Below are positions 8,116 through 17,220 of a stretch of DNA of 64,000 nt, piece after piece. Both the position numbers and the translations under genes were made by a program. Under the pieces are notes generated by a model that saw only the letters and a program-made list of their open reading frames with translations, was not told the origin of the DNA and ran no database searches. Within the stretch, counting starts at the first letter, position 1; each line of letters begins with the position of its first letter. Source of the stretch: Orlajensenia sp001423545. Its GTDB lineage: Bacteria; Actinomycetota; Actinomycetes; Actinomycetales; Microbacteriaceae. The stretch spans positions 806,001-870,000 of the forward strand of contig LMOK01000003.1 of assembly GCA_001423545.1 (NCBI GenBank), given 5' to 3'.

Positions 8116-10092
8116 TCACCAGATGGTGACGCGATCCTCCGGGGCCAGCCACAGGGCATCCGTCGGCTGCACGTCGAAGGTCGTGTAGAACTCGTCGATG
8201 TTGCGCACGATCTGGTTGCAGCGGAACTCGTTCGGCGAGTGCGGGTCGATCGCGATGAGACGGATGACCTCCTCGTCGCGCGCCTTGAGCTGCCAGGCCT
8301 GCGCCCACGAGAGGAAGAAGCGCTGAGCTCCGGTGAGGCCGTCGATGACGGGCGGCTCCTGGCCATCGAGCGAGATCAGGTAGGCCTTCCATGCGATGGC
8401 GAGGCCGCCGAGGTCGCCGATGTTCTCGCCGATCGTGAGCGCTCCGCTCACGTGGTGGTCGGGCACCTGCTTCGGGGCGAGGGCGTCGTACTGGGCGATG
8501 AGCGACGAGGTGCGCTCCTCGAATGCTGCGCGGTCGGCCTCGGTCCACCAGTCGGTGAGGCGCCCGTCGCCGTCGTACTTCGAGCCCTGGTCGTCGAAGC
8601 CGTGTCCGATCTCGTGGCCGATCACGGCGCCGATCGCGCCGTAGTTGGCCGCGGCGTCGCGGTCGGGGGCGAAGAACGGGAACTGCAGGATGGCGGCCGG
8701 GAAGACGATCTCGTTGAAGCCGGGGTTGTAGTACGCGTTGATGGTCTGCGGGGTCATGAACCACTCGTCGCGGTCGAGCGGCCTGCCGATCTTGCCGAGC
8801 TCGCGGTTGAACTCGAACTCGCTCGTCGCACGCACGTTGGCGACGAGGTCGCCCGACCGGATGTCGAGGGCCGAGTAGTCGCGCCACTTCACCGGGAAGC
8901 CGATCTTGGGCGTGAACTTCTCGAGCTTGTCGAGGGCCCGCTCGCGGGTCTCGGCGCTCATCCAGTCGAGGCCGGTGATCGACTGGCGGTAGGCCTCGAC
9001 CAGGTTGGCGACCAGAACGTCCATCGCGGTCTTCGACTCGGCCGGGAAGTGACGCTCGACGTAGATGCGCCCGACGGCCTCGCCCATGGCGCCCTCGACG
9101 AGCGAGACGCCGCGCTTCCAGCGGTCGCGCATCGACGGGGTGCCCGTGAGCGTGCGGCCGTAGAAATCGAAGTTCGCCTCGACGAATGCCGTCGAGAGGT
9201 ACGCCGAGTTCGACCGGATGATCTGCCAGGCCAGCCAGTCGCGCCAGGCGTCGATGTGCGTCTCGTCCAGCAGCTCTCCGAGGCCGGCGAGGAAGGTGGG
9301 CTGACGCACGACGAGCTCGTCGAAGGAGCCGGCCGGCGCCCCGAGCGCGTCGAACCAGACATTCAGGTCGGCGTCTGCGGCAGCGGCGACGGCGGCAGCG
9401 GCATCCGCCCACGTGGTGAGGTTGTAGGTCTTATCGCTGTCACGCGATGCGACGTTGTCCCAGTGCTGGGCGGCGATGGCCGTCTCGAGCTCGAAGACGC
9501 GTGCGGCGCGCGCCTCGACTTCGTCGAGGCCCGCGAGGCCGAACATGCGGGCGAGGTGGGCCTGGTACTTCTCGCGGATCTCGGCGAACTTCTCGTCGCG
9601 GAAGTAGCTCTCGTCGGGCAGGCCGATTCCGCCCTGCTCGACGAACACGAGGTAGCGCTCGGGGTTGCCCGGGTCGTTGTCGACGAAGAGCTGGGCGAAG
9701 CCGCTGGTTCCCGCGCGTTCGAGGGAGCCGAGGGCGCTCAGCAGGTCGGGGACGGAGTGGACGGATGCCGCGAGCGCCAACTGCTCGGCGATGGGGGTCG
9801 CTCCCAGCTCCTCGATGCGCTCCTCGTCCATGAAGCTGGCGTAGAGGTCGCCCACCTTGCGCTCCTCGACGGAGGCGTCGGCTCCGGCATCCGCCGATTC
9901 CACGATGATGTCGCGCACGGCCTTCTCGGCCTCCTCGTGCAGGAGGTAGAACGAGCCGTAGCGGGCCTTGTCCGCCGGGATCTCGGTACGGTCGATCCAC
10001 TTGCCGTTGACGTGCCTGAACAGGTCGTCCTGCGGGCGGATTCCTGCGTCGAGTTCGTCGAGGTCGATTCCAGAGCTGAGAGCATCGGTCAT
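8116..10092 (-). CDS. M13 family zinc endopeptidase (neprilysin/PepO-like)
   Basis: 658 residues, the normal length for bacterial M13 peptidases, which cleave short peptides. Seen: the zinc motif VIGHEIGHGFDDQG, the third ligand in GENIGDLGGL, the substrate-binding INAYYNP, and DWWT after the zinc site. There is no signal peptide or membrane anchor, so it acts in the cytoplasm, unlike eukaryotic neprilysins. ATG 10092 is preceded by TAGGCT (10100-10105) with seven intervening bases, indicating a leaderless mRNA; the open frame upstream is not conserved-looking. Monocistronic, followed by a family 1 hairpin repeat. Confidence 0.96.
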   Translation of the reverse strand: MTDALSSGIDLDELDAGIRPQDDLFRHVNGKWIDRTEIPADKARYGSFYLLHEEAEKAVRDIIVESADAGADASVEERKVGDLYASFMDEERIEELGATPIAEQLALAASVHSVPDLLSALGSLERAGTSGFAQLFVDNDPGNPERYLVFVEQGGIGLPDESYFRDEKFAEIREKYQAHLARMFGLAGLDEVEARAARVFELETAIAAQHWDNVASRDSDKTYNLTTWADAAAAVAAAADADLNVWFDALGAPAGSFDELVVRQPTFLAGLGELLDETHIDAWRDWLAWQIIRSNSAYLSTAFVEANFDFYGRTLTGTPSMRDRWKRGVSLVEGAMGEAVGRIYVERHFPAESKTAMDVLVANLVEAYRQSITGLDWMSAETRERALDKLEKFTPKIGFPVKWRDYSALDIRSGDLVANVRATSEFEFNRELGKIGRPLDRDEWFMTPQTINAYYNPGFNEIVFPAAILQFPFFAPDRDAAANYGAIGAVIGHEIGHGFDDQGSKYDGDGRLTDWWTEADRAAFEERTSSLIAQYDALAPKQVPDHHVSGALTIGENIGDLGGLAIAWKAYLISLDGQEPPVIDGLTGAQRFFLSWAQAWQLKARDEEVIRLIAIDPHSPNEFRCNQIVRNIDEFYTTFDVQPTDALWLAPEDRVTIW

Positions 10093-10099
10093 GCCGTTC

Positions 10100-10105
10100 A
10101 GCCTA
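10100..10105 (-). promoter_or_regulatory. -10 box of leaderless M13 peptidase gene
   Basis: TAGGCT on the minus strand, seven bases before the ATG at 10092. Confidence 0.6.
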
Positions 10106-10154
10106 TTGGCCGCGCCCGGGCGTACACCCAGCATCCGACTGCTTGAATGACTCC

Positions 10155-10529
10155 ATGCGACTGCTCCTGAACATCATCTGGCTCGTGCTCTCGGGCTTCT
10201 GGCTGTTCCTCGGCTACGTCGCCGCCGGGATCATCTGCTGCATCCTCATCATCACGATCCCGTTCGGCATCGCCTCGTTCCGCATCGCGCTGTACGCGCT
10301 CTGGCCGTTCGGTCGCACCGTCGTGGCGACGCCGACCTCAGGCGCACTCTCCTTCATCGGCAACGTGATCTGGTTCGTCGTCGCCGGCCTGTGGCTCGCC
10401 ATCGCCCACGTCGTCTCGGCTGCGGCACTGGCCATCACGATCATCGGCATCCCCTTCGCCTGGGCGAACCTCAAGATGATCCCGGTCTCGCTGGCACCGC
10501 TCGGCAAGCAGATCATCGACCAGCCGTAG
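10155..10529 (+). CDS. YccF-domain inner membrane protein
   Basis: 124 residues with two copies of the YccF unit, each a pair of hydrophobic segments: NIIWLVLSGFWLFLGYVAAG followed by ITIPFGIASFRIALYALWPFG, then NVIWFVVAGLWLAIAH followed by ITIIGIPFAWANLKMIPVSLAPLG. YccF proteins are small membrane proteins of unknown function. The ATG at 10155 is chosen; a weak -10 (TTGAAT, 10143-10148) lies six bases before it, whereas the TTG at 10143 would be inside that box. It is divergent from the M13 peptidase gene. Confidence 0.9.
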   Translation: MRLLLNIIWLVLSGFWLFLGYVAAGIICCILIITIPFGIASFRIALYALWPFGRTVVATPTSGALSFIGNVIWFVVAGLWLAIAHVVSAAALAITIIGIPFAWANLKMIPVSLAPLGKQIIDQP

Positions 10530-10571
10530 GGCACGCCCCTCTCCCGCGCGAGTGCCTGCGCCCGGCGCCGG

Positions 10572-10577
10572 TAATGT
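10572..10577 (+). promoter_or_regulatory. -10 box of leaderless GNAT gene
   Basis: TAATGT, seven bases before the ATG at 10585. Confidence 0.55.
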
Positions 10578-10584
10578 CGGCGGA

Positions 10585-11112
10585 ATGACCGCGTTCAGCA
10601 TCCGTCCCACGACCGAAGACGACTGGGAGCAGGTGCGCGCGCTCCGCCTCGAGATGCTCGCCGACACCCCGCTCGCCTACGCCGAGACCCGAGGGCACGC
10701 CCTCGACCAGCCCGAGTCGGAGTGGCGCATGCGCGGAGCTCGCGGCCTGACCGACCACGGCACGTCGATGGTCGCGATCGACGAGAACGGACGCTGGATC
10801 GGTGCGATGGCCGGCTTCGTCCCGGATGCCGCCGAGGCCGGGGGCGGCCAGCCCGGCCCGCTCCTGGTCGGCGTCTATGTCGCCCCTGACGTGCGAGGCC
10901 GGGAGTCGGGCGTGACGGATGCGCTCCTCGCCGGCATCGAGACCTGGGCGCGCATCCACGGCGACACCCTCACGCTGCACGTGCACGAGGACAACGCCCG
11001 CGCCATCGCCGCGTACGAGAGTCGCGGCTTCGAGCTCACCGATGTGACGGTCCCGTACAACCTCGACCCGGCGAAACTCGAGCTCGAGATGGTCAAGCGG
11101 CTGGCGAAGTGA
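10585..11112 (+). CDS. GNAT family N-acetyltransferase
   Basis: 175 residues. FSIRPTTEDDWEQVRALRLEML is the standard GNAT N-terminus. LVGVYVAPDVRGRESGVTDALL is motif A, which binds the acetyl-CoA pyrophosphate; here the usual RGxG(I/V)G loop is RGRESGV, close but not ideal. LHVHEDNARAIAAYESRGFE is motif B. The substrate is not predictable. The start is ATG 10585, supported by TAATGT at leaderless distance; the 11 codons of open frame upstream overlap that box. Confidence 0.9.
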   Translation: MTAFSIRPTTEDDWEQVRALRLEMLADTPLAYAETRGHALDQPESEWRMRGARGLTDHGTSMVAIDENGRWIGAMAGFVPDAAEAGGGQPGPLLVGVYVAPDVRGRESGVTDALLAGIETWARIHGDTLTLHVHEDNARAIAAYESRGFELTDVTVPYNLDPAKLELEMVKRLAK

Positions 11113-11176
11113 CGCGAATCGACCCTCGCGGGCGCGCCGAGGTCGATCTGAGTCACCTCGGCGGTGACGTAGAGCG

Positions 11177-11653
11177 TCAGTGGTCGGAGCGGGCGCGCTC
11201 GGCCTCCCACTCCTCGAGCACCTCGGGCAGGCGCCTCTGTATGAAGACGAAGAAGTCGCTCATCTCCTGCACCCTCTTCGATGCGGCGGATGCCGGGTCG
11301 TCGATCGAGACGACGGCCTTGGCCGCGAGCTGCTCGATGAGGTCGTACAGCGCGTTCCTGCCGATGGACGCCGTGTACCAGGAGTCCTCGGGCAGTTCGT
11401 AGAGGTCGCGGCGCGAGCCCGGCTGCGAGACGCGGCGGATCATCCGCACGGTCTGCAGGTAACGCACGGCACCCGAGATGGCGGCGGCGCTGGCGCCGAG
11501 ACGATCGCCCAGCTCCTGCGCCGTGAGGCCGGGGCCCTCGGCCACCATCAGCGCCATGAGCACGCGCGCAGGCATGCGCGGGAAGCCGGCGGCGGTCATC
11601 GCGGCCGCCGACTGCTCGACGAAGTCGTTCACGCCCTTGTCGTCTCGTGCCAT
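11177..11653 (-). CDS. GbsR/MarR-type transcriptional regulator of the ABC operon
   Basis: 158-residue winged-helix regulator. Seen: FPRMPARVLMALMVAEG, LTAQELGDRLGASAAAISGAV (the recognition helix-turn-helix, about residues 43-63) and the wing RRVSQPGSRRDLYEL; a helical dimerisation tail follows. It is the third gene of a minus-strand operon after the ABC ATPase and permease, 72 bases downstream of the permease stop, with its own SD (GAAAGGA). Family and context suggest it represses the exporter and is relieved by an exported ligand; the palindrome at 14340-14355 is the likely target. Confidence 0.88.
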   Translation of the reverse strand: MARDDKGVNDFVEQSAAAMTAAGFPRMPARVLMALMVAEGPGLTAQELGDRLGASAAAISGAVRYLQTVRMIRRVSQPGSRRDLYELPEDSWYTASIGRNALYDLIEQLAAKAVVSIDDPASAASKRVQEMSDFFVFIQRRLPEVLEEWEAERARSDH

Positions 11654-11725
11654 GCAGTCATCCTTTCAGGGGCTGGTGGGGACGGGCATCCGCAGCGCGC
11701 ACGTGCCGAGTCGGTTGGGTTACCG

Positions 11726-13363
11726 TCATCCTCCGAGAGCCACATCGCGACGACGCACCAGCAGAACGGATGCCGCAGCGACGACGACGGCGAGGCCGAG
11801 CATCAGCCATGCCGGCCCCCAGTCGGCGTTCGCCTCGGTGACGATCGGCGTGTGGCTGAACGGCGAGAGGTCGCGCGCCCACTCGGGCAGACCGAAGAGT
11901 CCGCCGAACTGGCCGATGAAGATCGCCAGGAGCAGCAGGGTCCAGCCGAGGCCGATCGTGAGTCGCGGCACGAGGGCGAACACCAGTGCCACCGCCGCGA
12001 GCAGCAGGAACACGGCAGGCAACTGCGCGACTGCGGCCGCGGTGATCGTGGCGACGGTGCCCGAGGGCGCCCCGGCTCCGGAGGCGCCGGCGATGGCACC
12101 GAGCACGGCCACGCCGACGACCAGCACCGTCGAGACGACGGCGATCACGAGATAGGCGACGAACCAACGGATGCGGGAGACCGCCGTGGAGAGCACGATC
12201 TCAGCCGTGCCGTTGGCCTCGTCCTGCCGGGCCCGCGCAACGGACTGCACGGCGCAGACGGCCGCGATGGCGCCGATCATCGAGAACATGGCGACGATGA
12301 ACAGGTCGACGAGGTCGCCGTGCGCGTTCGGCCCGGCGATGCTGCCGACGGTGTCGCCCAGGTTCTGCTTCACATCCGCTGGCGCACTCGCGGTCAGGGT
12401 CTCGCTGAGGCTGCCGACGAGCAGGCCGAAGAGCACGGCGGCCACGAGCCAGCCGATGGTCGGGTTGCGCAGCTGACGCCAGACGAGGGCGATCGGGCCG
12501 GCGAGCGACGGGCGGGCATGGGCTCGACCGGCGCGTTCCCGGATGATGCTCGAGTCGATGTCGCGACTCGTTCGCAGGGCGAGTGCGCCCGCGAAGGCGA
12601 TCGCACCGAGCGCGAGGCCGAGCAGGGCGGGCCAGACCGTCGGATCGGAGAACGGGCTGGTGCGCTGGCCCCAGCCGATGGGCGAGAGCCAGCTCACCCA
12701 GCCTGCGGTCATGCTGAGTGGGTCATCGACATCGACAGCGCCGGTCGCGTCGCCGATGCCCCTGACCATGTACGCGGCTGCGACGAGGGCGGCCGCCAGG
12801 CCGTTGGCTCCCCGAGAGGTGCGCATCACCTGGGCGGCCAGCAACCCGATGCCGAGGAAGCAGACGCCGACCGAGGCCAGGGCGAGACCGGCGAGCACGG
12901 CTCCACCGGCATCCGCTCCGTAGAGGAGGAAGCCGCCGGTGTTCACGAGGGCGATCACGGCGACGGCGCTGACGCCCTCGAGCGCCGTCGCGACGAGGGG
13001 CGTGATGCGTCCGGCCGGCGTGGACTCGACGAGCTCTGCCCGACCCTGCTCCTCGTCACCGCGGGTGTGCCGCACAGCGAGGAAGGTGGCCATGAGGCCG
13101 ATCAGCACGCCGAGGAACGCGAACAGCAGCATGAACTGGAAGGCATCGGACTGCGTGCCCTGCGGGGTGCCGCGCAGCACCAGCACACTCGGCGTCTGCT
13201 CGAGCAGCACGATCACGCCGGCGCGATCCTTCGACGTTCCGTAGCTCTCCGAGACGGCGGAGTGGCCGACGGACGCGAGGGCGGCGAACCCCAGCACCCA
13301 GACGAGCAACTGGATGCGGTCGCGGCGGAAGCGCTGGCGCAGCAGCGTGCCGAGGCCGCTCAT
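11726..13363 (-). CDS. ABC-2 type exporter permease (tetronasin/polyketide-type)
   Basis: 545 residues with about twelve hydrophobic segments in two halves, as in the actinobacterial polyketide-antibiotic exporters. N-terminus: GTLLRQRFRRDRIQLLVWVLGF. Each half has the large polar loop typical of ABC-2 permeases, for example RHTRGDEEQGRAELVESTPAGR and ARQDEANGTAEIVLSTAVSR, both of which resemble the ExxxGxxExLLxxP signature loop of this group. The start overlaps the ATPase stop by four bases (ATGA), so the two are translationally coupled. Together they form one exporter; substrate unknown, probably a hydrophobic drug or antibiotic. Confidence 0.93.
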   Translation of the reverse strand: MSGLGTLLRQRFRRDRIQLLVWVLGFAALASVGHSAVSESYGTSKDRAGVIVLLEQTPSVLVLRGTPQGTQSDAFQFMLLFAFLGVLIGLMATFLAVRHTRGDEEQGRAELVESTPAGRITPLVATALEGVSAVAVIALVNTGGFLLYGADAGGAVLAGLALASVGVCFLGIGLLAAQVMRTSRGANGLAAALVAAAYMVRGIGDATGAVDVDDPLSMTAGWVSWLSPIGWGQRTSPFSDPTVWPALLGLALGAIAFAGALALRTSRDIDSSIIRERAGRAHARPSLAGPIALVWRQLRNPTIGWLVAAVLFGLLVGSLSETLTASAPADVKQNLGDTVGSIAGPNAHGDLVDLFIVAMFSMIGAIAAVCAVQSVARARQDEANGTAEIVLSTAVSRIRWFVAYLVIAVVSTVLVVGVAVLGAIAGASGAGAPSGTVATITAAAVAQLPAVFLLLAAVALVFALVPRLTIGLGWTLLLLAIFIGQFGGLFGLPEWARDLSPFSHTPIVTEANADWGPAWLMLGLAVVVAAASVLLVRRRDVALGG

Positions 13364-14319
13364 CGCCGGGCTCCGGCATCCGTCCCCGCAGCCGCTGCCG
13401 TCGCCGCATCCGTCGCGATGTCGTCGTGGTAGTGCCGCAGGAACAGCTCTTCGAGGCTGGGCGGGTTGATGCTGAGGCCACCGACGTTCCGGGCGGCGAG
13501 GGCCTCGAGCACCGGAGCGAGCGCATCGGAGTCCGCGGTGAACTTCACGCGGGCGCCGTCGACCAGGAGGTCGTGGGCGCCGGGAATGCCGGCGAAGGCG
13601 CCGGCATCCTGTCCGTTGCTGGCGAACGAGACCTCGGTGCGGGTGAGATGGCGGAGGTCCGCGAGCGTGCCCGTCTCAACGGTGCGACCGGCGCGGATGA
13701 TGCTCACCCGATCGCAGAGGTGCTCGACCTCGCTGAGGATGTGGCTCGACAGCAGCACCGTCGCTCCCTCGCCGAGGACGGTGGCGACCTCGTCGCGGAA
13801 GACCGCCTCCATGAGGGGATCGAGGCCGGATGTGGGCTCGTCGAAGATGTACAGGTCGGCAGGCGTGGCGAGCGCCGCGATCAACGCGACCTTCTGCCGA
13901 TTGCCCTTGGAGTAGGTGCGGCCCTTCTTCGTCGGATCGAACTGGAAGACCTCGGAGAGGTGGGCCCGGCGATCGGCATAGGCCTTCCTGTCGCCGGCTC
14001 CGCCGCGGAGTCGCGTGATGAGGTCGATGGCCTCGCCTCCGCTGAGCCCCGGCCAGAGACTGACGTCGCCGGGAACGTAGGCGATGCGGCGATGCAGGGC
14101 CACGGCGTCGGTCCACGGGTCGCGGCCGAAGATGGTCGCGGTGCCTCCCGAGGAGCGCATGAGGCCCAGAAGGATGCGGATGGTGGTGGACTTCCCGGCG
14201 CCGTTGGGGCCGAGGAATCCGTGCACCTCGCCCGCGGCGACGCTGAGGTCGAGTCCGTCGAGAGCTGTGACACGGCCGAAGGTCTTGCGCAGGCCGGTGA
14301 TGTCGACAACGGTGTTCAT
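13360..14319 (-). CDS. ABC exporter ATP-binding subunit
   Basis: 319-residue nucleotide-binding domain. Walker A is GPNGAGKS (near residue 38), the signature is YSKGNRQK (a variant of LSGGQ usual in this exporter group), Walker B is LYIFDEPTSGLDP, and the H-loop is LLSSH. The C-terminal extension with SINPPSLEELFLRHY is typical of the DrrA-like group. It is the first gene of the exporter operon. ATG 14319 has TAGCGT seven bases upstream (14327-14332), so the transcript is leaderless and the operator at 14340-14355 would block the -10/-35 region directly. Confidence 0.96.
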   Translation of the reverse strand: MNTVVDITGLRKTFGRVTALDGLDLSVAAGEVHGFLGPNGAGKSTTIRILLGLMRSSGGTATIFGRDPWTDAVALHRRIAYVPGDVSLWPGLSGGEAIDLITRLRGGAGDRKAYADRRAHLSEVFQFDPTKKGRTYSKGNRQKVALIAALATPADLYIFDEPTSGLDPLMEAVFRDEVATVLGEGATVLLSSHILSEVEHLCDRVSIIRAGRTVETGTLADLRHLTRTEVSFASNGQDAGAFAGIPGAHDLLVDGARVKFTADSDALAPVLEALAARNVGGLSINPPSLEELFLRHYHDDIATDAATAAAAGTDAGARR

Positions 14320-14326
14320 GCGGCAC

Positions 14327-14332
14327 ACGCTA
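14327..14332 (-). promoter_or_regulatory. -10 box of the ABC exporter operon
   Basis: TAGCGT on the minus strand, seven bases before the ATPase ATG; leaderless arrangement. Confidence 0.6.
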
Positions 14333-14339
14333 CGCTCGC

Positions 14340-14355
14340 TTCACAATTTTGTGAA
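14340..14355. promoter_or_regulatory. Operator palindrome TTCACAA-N2-TTGTGAA
   Basis: Seven-base perfect arms with a 2-base centre, placed eight bases upstream of the ABC operon -10 box. Its position and form suit a dimeric winged-helix repressor, most likely the GbsR/MarR protein encoded by the last gene of the operon. It also lies about 90 bases before the divergent MATE gene. Confidence 0.65.
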
Positions 14356-14446
14356 TCTTCCTAACGGATTCCTATCGCGCTCGACGACTCCGCTGTCAGG
14401 GCACGGACGGCAAGGAGCACGGCGCAGCCTGACAGACTCGAAGGCG

Positions 14447-15781
14447 ATGAGCATCCTCACCCGCCGCCCCGTCGACCGCGAGATCCTGCGCCTCGCCGTC
14501 CCGGCCCTCGGCGCCCTCATCGCCGAGCCCTTGTTCCTGCTCGCGGACTCCGCCATGGTCGGCCACCTCGGCGAGGCCTCCCTTGCCGGCCTCGGCATCG
14601 CGAGCATCGTGCTGCAGACGATCATCGGCCTCATGGTGTTCCTCGCCTACGCCACGACGCCTGCCGTCGGCCGCCGCCTCGGCGCCGGCGACGAACGCGG
14701 CGCCGTCGAGGCCGGCATCGACGGACTGTGGATCGCGCTGGGCATCGGCATCGTGCTCGCCGTCGCCGGCTGGTTCGCCGCGCCGACGCTCGTGGACGCC
14801 TTCGGCGCGTCGGCGGATGTCGCAGCCGAAGCATCCGTCTACCTCACGATCTCCATGCTCGGCCTTCCCGCCATGCTCCTCGTCTTCGCGGCGACCGGTC
14901 TGCTCCGCGGCCTCCAGGACACCCGCACGCCCCTGGTCGTCGCCGGCATCGGCTTCGCCGCGAACATCGTGCTGAACTTCGTGCTGATCTACGGCGTCGG
15001 GCTGGGCATCGCCGGATCGGCGATCGGCACTGTGATCGCGCAGTGGGCGATGGTGGGCGTCTACCTCGTCGTCATCGGACGGCACGCATCACGCGTCGAT
15101 GCCCGACGGATGCCGCATCGCGCCGGGGTGCTCGGCGGCATCACCTCGGGTGGCTGGCTGTTCCTGCGCACGCTCAGCCTGCGCGTCGCCATGCTGCTCG
15201 CCGTGATCGTGGCCACCGGGCTCGGCACCTCGGAGTTGGCCGGCTTCCAGATCGCCATGACGCTGTACTCCACGCTCGCCTTCGCCCTCGACGCACTGGC
15301 CATCGCCGCGCAGGCGCTCATCGGCAAGGCGCTCGGCGGCGACGACGTGCCCCTCGTGCAGGCCGTGCTCGAGCGCTGTCTGCAGTGGGGCGTGGGTGGA
15401 GGGGCCCTGCTCGGGCTGGTGCTCATCGCCCTGGCGTGGGTGATCGCCCCCGTCTTCACGAGTTCGTCCGACGTCATCGGTCTGCTGCCGCCGACGCTCG
15501 TCGTGCTCGGCCTCTCGGTGCCGCTCTGCGGCTACGTCTTCGTCCTCGACGGCGTGCTGATCGGCGCCGGCGATGCGAAGTACCTGGCGCTCACCGGAAT
15601 CCTGAACCTCGTGGTCTTCGTGCCACTGGTGGTCGCCGTCGGCGCCTGGGCTCCGCACGATGCGCTGGGCCTCGCGCTGCTCATGGCGTCGTTCGCGTTC
15701 GGGTACCTGGGGGCGCGAGCTGTCACGCTCGGCCGGAGAGCGCGCGGCACGGCGTGGATGGTGACGGGGGCCGTGCGGTAG
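14447..15781 (+). CDS. MATE family efflux transporter (DinF-like)
   Basis: 444 residues with twelve hydrophobic segments arranged as two homologous bundles of six, the MATE layout. Seen: the N-terminal ILRLAVPALGALIAEPLFLLADSAMVGHLG, with the conserved Asp in the first helix region, and LAGFQIAMTLYSTLAFALDALAIAAQALIG in the second half. MATE proteins export cationic drugs in exchange for Na+ or H+. ATG 14447 follows GAAGG at short spacing. Transcribed divergently from the ABC exporter; the shared 127-bp gap carries the operator, so co-regulation is possible. Confidence 0.95.
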   Translation: MSILTRRPVDREILRLAVPALGALIAEPLFLLADSAMVGHLGEASLAGLGIASIVLQTIIGLMVFLAYATTPAVGRRLGAGDERGAVEAGIDGLWIALGIGIVLAVAGWFAAPTLVDAFGASADVAAEASVYLTISMLGLPAMLLVFAATGLLRGLQDTRTPLVVAGIGFAANIVLNFVLIYGVGLGIAGSAIGTVIAQWAMVGVYLVVIGRHASRVDARRMPHRAGVLGGITSGGWLFLRTLSLRVAMLLAVIVATGLGTSELAGFQIAMTLYSTLAFALDALAIAAQALIGKALGGDDVPLVQAVLERCLQWGVGGGALLGLVLIALAWVIAPVFTSSSDVIGLLPPTLVVLGLSVPLCGYVFVLDGVLIGAGDAKYLALTGILNLVVFVPLVVAVGAWAPHDALGLALLMASFAFGYLGARAVTLGRRARGTAWMVTGAVR

Positions 15782-15815
15782 CCCCGGTCTCTGAGGACCG
15801 GACGGAGTCCCGGCC

Positions 15816-17042
15816 TCACCGAGCGGGGGTCGTGAACCACTCCAACGCCGCAGCCGCCAGCGCTTCGACGCCCATCGTCAGCGTCGGCTCGATCACCGGT
15901 GCGAACTGCGCGGAGTGGTTCGAGGGGATGTCGATGTCGAGCCTGTCGGCTGCAGCAGCCGCGGCATAGGCATCGGGGTCGACGCAGCCGAGTAGCCAGT
16001 AGACCAGCGGCACTCCGGCGGCCGTCGCCAGCATGCCGACGTCTTCGCTGCCCATGAGCACGCCAGGATCGATCACCCTGTCAGCTCCGAAACGGCGACC
16101 CAGGGCATCCGTCACCCGGTGAGAGGCCTCGGGGTCGTTCACCGTCACCGGGTAGACCTCGCCGCTGGTGAACTCGGGCTCGCGGGGCGCGCCCGACGCC
16201 TCGGCCTCGGCGCGGATGATGCGGCGCACCGAGGAGTCGAGGCGGGCGCCCACGGCGGAGTCGAAGCTCCGGATGCTGAGCCCCATCGTCGCCTCGGCCG
16301 GAATGATGTTGTTCTTGAGGCCCGCATGCAGGGTGCCGACGGTCACGACGGCGGTGTCGAACGGGGCGACCTCGCGGGCCACCACGGTCTGGAGCCGCAT
16401 GACCGTCGCCGCGGCCATCACGACGGGGTCGATGGTCTTCTGCGGCCGCGACCCGTGACCGCCGCGACCGAACATCTTCACGTGCAGTGTGTTGACGGCG
16501 GCCATGAAGGTGCCGGGGTGCACGCCGATGGTTCCGGCTGGGAGCGGGTTGAGGTGCTGTCCGAGCACGACGTCGGGTTGGGGGATGCGGTCGAAGAGGC
16601 CGTCGGCGATCATCGCCTGCGCCCCGCCCTCACGCTCCTCGGCGGGCTGGAAGACGGCGATGAGGGTGCCCGACCACTCCGAACGGGTTGCGACGAGATG
16701 CTCGACCGCGCCGACGAGGCAGGTGGTGTGCATGTCGTGACCGCAGGCGTGCATGACGGGAACGTCGGCTCCGTCGGGGTCGACACCGCGGGCGACCGAC
16801 GCATAGGGAAGCCCGGTGTCCTCGTGCACGGGCAGCGCGTCCATGTCGGCCCGCAGCAGCACCGTCGCGCCCTCGCCGTTGGCGAGCACGGCCACCACAC
16901 CGGTCTGCGCGATGCCGGTGTGCACCTCGAGGCCGGTGTCATGCATCCGCTGGGCCACGATCGCCGCAGTGCGATGCTCGGAGAACGAGAGTTCGGGGTG
17001 GGAGTGCAAGTCGCGGTACAGCTCGTCGAGCGTCAAGGCCAT
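15816..17042 (-). CDS. M20 family amidohydrolase (HipO/IAA-amide hydrolase-like)
   Basis: 408 residues. Metal-binding and catalytic motifs of the M20D group are present: LHSHPELSFSEHRTAAIV, LLRADMDALPVHEDTGLPY, MHACGHDMHTTCLVGA, VFQPAEEREGGAQAMI and FGRGGHGSRP in the lid domain. These enzymes hydrolyse N-acyl or amide-linked amino acids; the exact substrate is not evident. Start ATG 17042 has TAGCGT six bases upstream (17049-17054). It is convergent with the MATE gene (34 bp apart) and shares orientation with the LacI gene, from which it is separated by repeat-filled DNA, so it probably has its own promoter. Confidence 0.93.
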   Translation of the reverse strand: MALTLDELYRDLHSHPELSFSEHRTAAIVAQRMHDTGLEVHTGIAQTGVVAVLANGEGATVLLRADMDALPVHEDTGLPYASVARGVDPDGADVPVMHACGHDMHTTCLVGAVEHLVATRSEWSGTLIAVFQPAEEREGGAQAMIADGLFDRIPQPDVVLGQHLNPLPAGTIGVHPGTFMAAVNTLHVKMFGRGGHGSRPQKTIDPVVMAAATVMRLQTVVAREVAPFDTAVVTVGTLHAGLKNNIIPAEATMGLSIRSFDSAVGARLDSSVRRIIRAEAEASGAPREPEFTSGEVYPVTVNDPEASHRVTDALGRRFGADRVIDPGVLMGSEDVGMLATAAGVPLVYWLLGCVDPDAYAAAAAADRLDIDIPSNHSAQFAPVIEPTLTMGVEALAAAALEWFTTPAR

Positions 17043-17048
17043 CACCCC

Positions 17049-17054
17049 ACGCTA
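17049..17054 (-). promoter_or_regulatory. -10 box of leaderless M20 gene
   Basis: TAGCGT on the minus strand, six bases before the ATG at 17042. Confidence 0.6.
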
Positions 17055-17122
17055 CTCACCCGGGCTGGATCACGTCGGGCCGCGCCGAGTCGCGCACCCT
17101 GCGGTGCGCCATCTCACGGGGT

Positions 17123-17164
17123 CGCGCGCCACCTGATGGGGCGCGGAACCCCACGAAATGGCGC
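17123..17164. repeat. Dispersed intergenic repeat, family 2 (copy A)
   Basis: A 42-base segment that is closely matched at 43563-43604. Both contain GCGCCACCTGA, a GGCGC return arm and CCCACGAAATGGCGC. The GCGCC/GGCGC pieces fold into a hairpin. Confidence 0.65.
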
Positions 17165-17220
17165 AGCGCTGGTTTTAGACAGGCGCAGCGCTCGGTTCAG
17201 ACAGGCGCAGCGCTCAGCCG
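17159..17220. repeat. Tandem 22-bp repeat running into the LacI stop codon
   Basis: Units start at 17159, 17181 and 17203, each with GGCGCAGCGCT followed by a GGTTYAGAC-like tail; the third is cut short and contains the LacI-gene stop codon (17214-17216). AGCGCT is itself palindromic. Confidence 0.75.
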
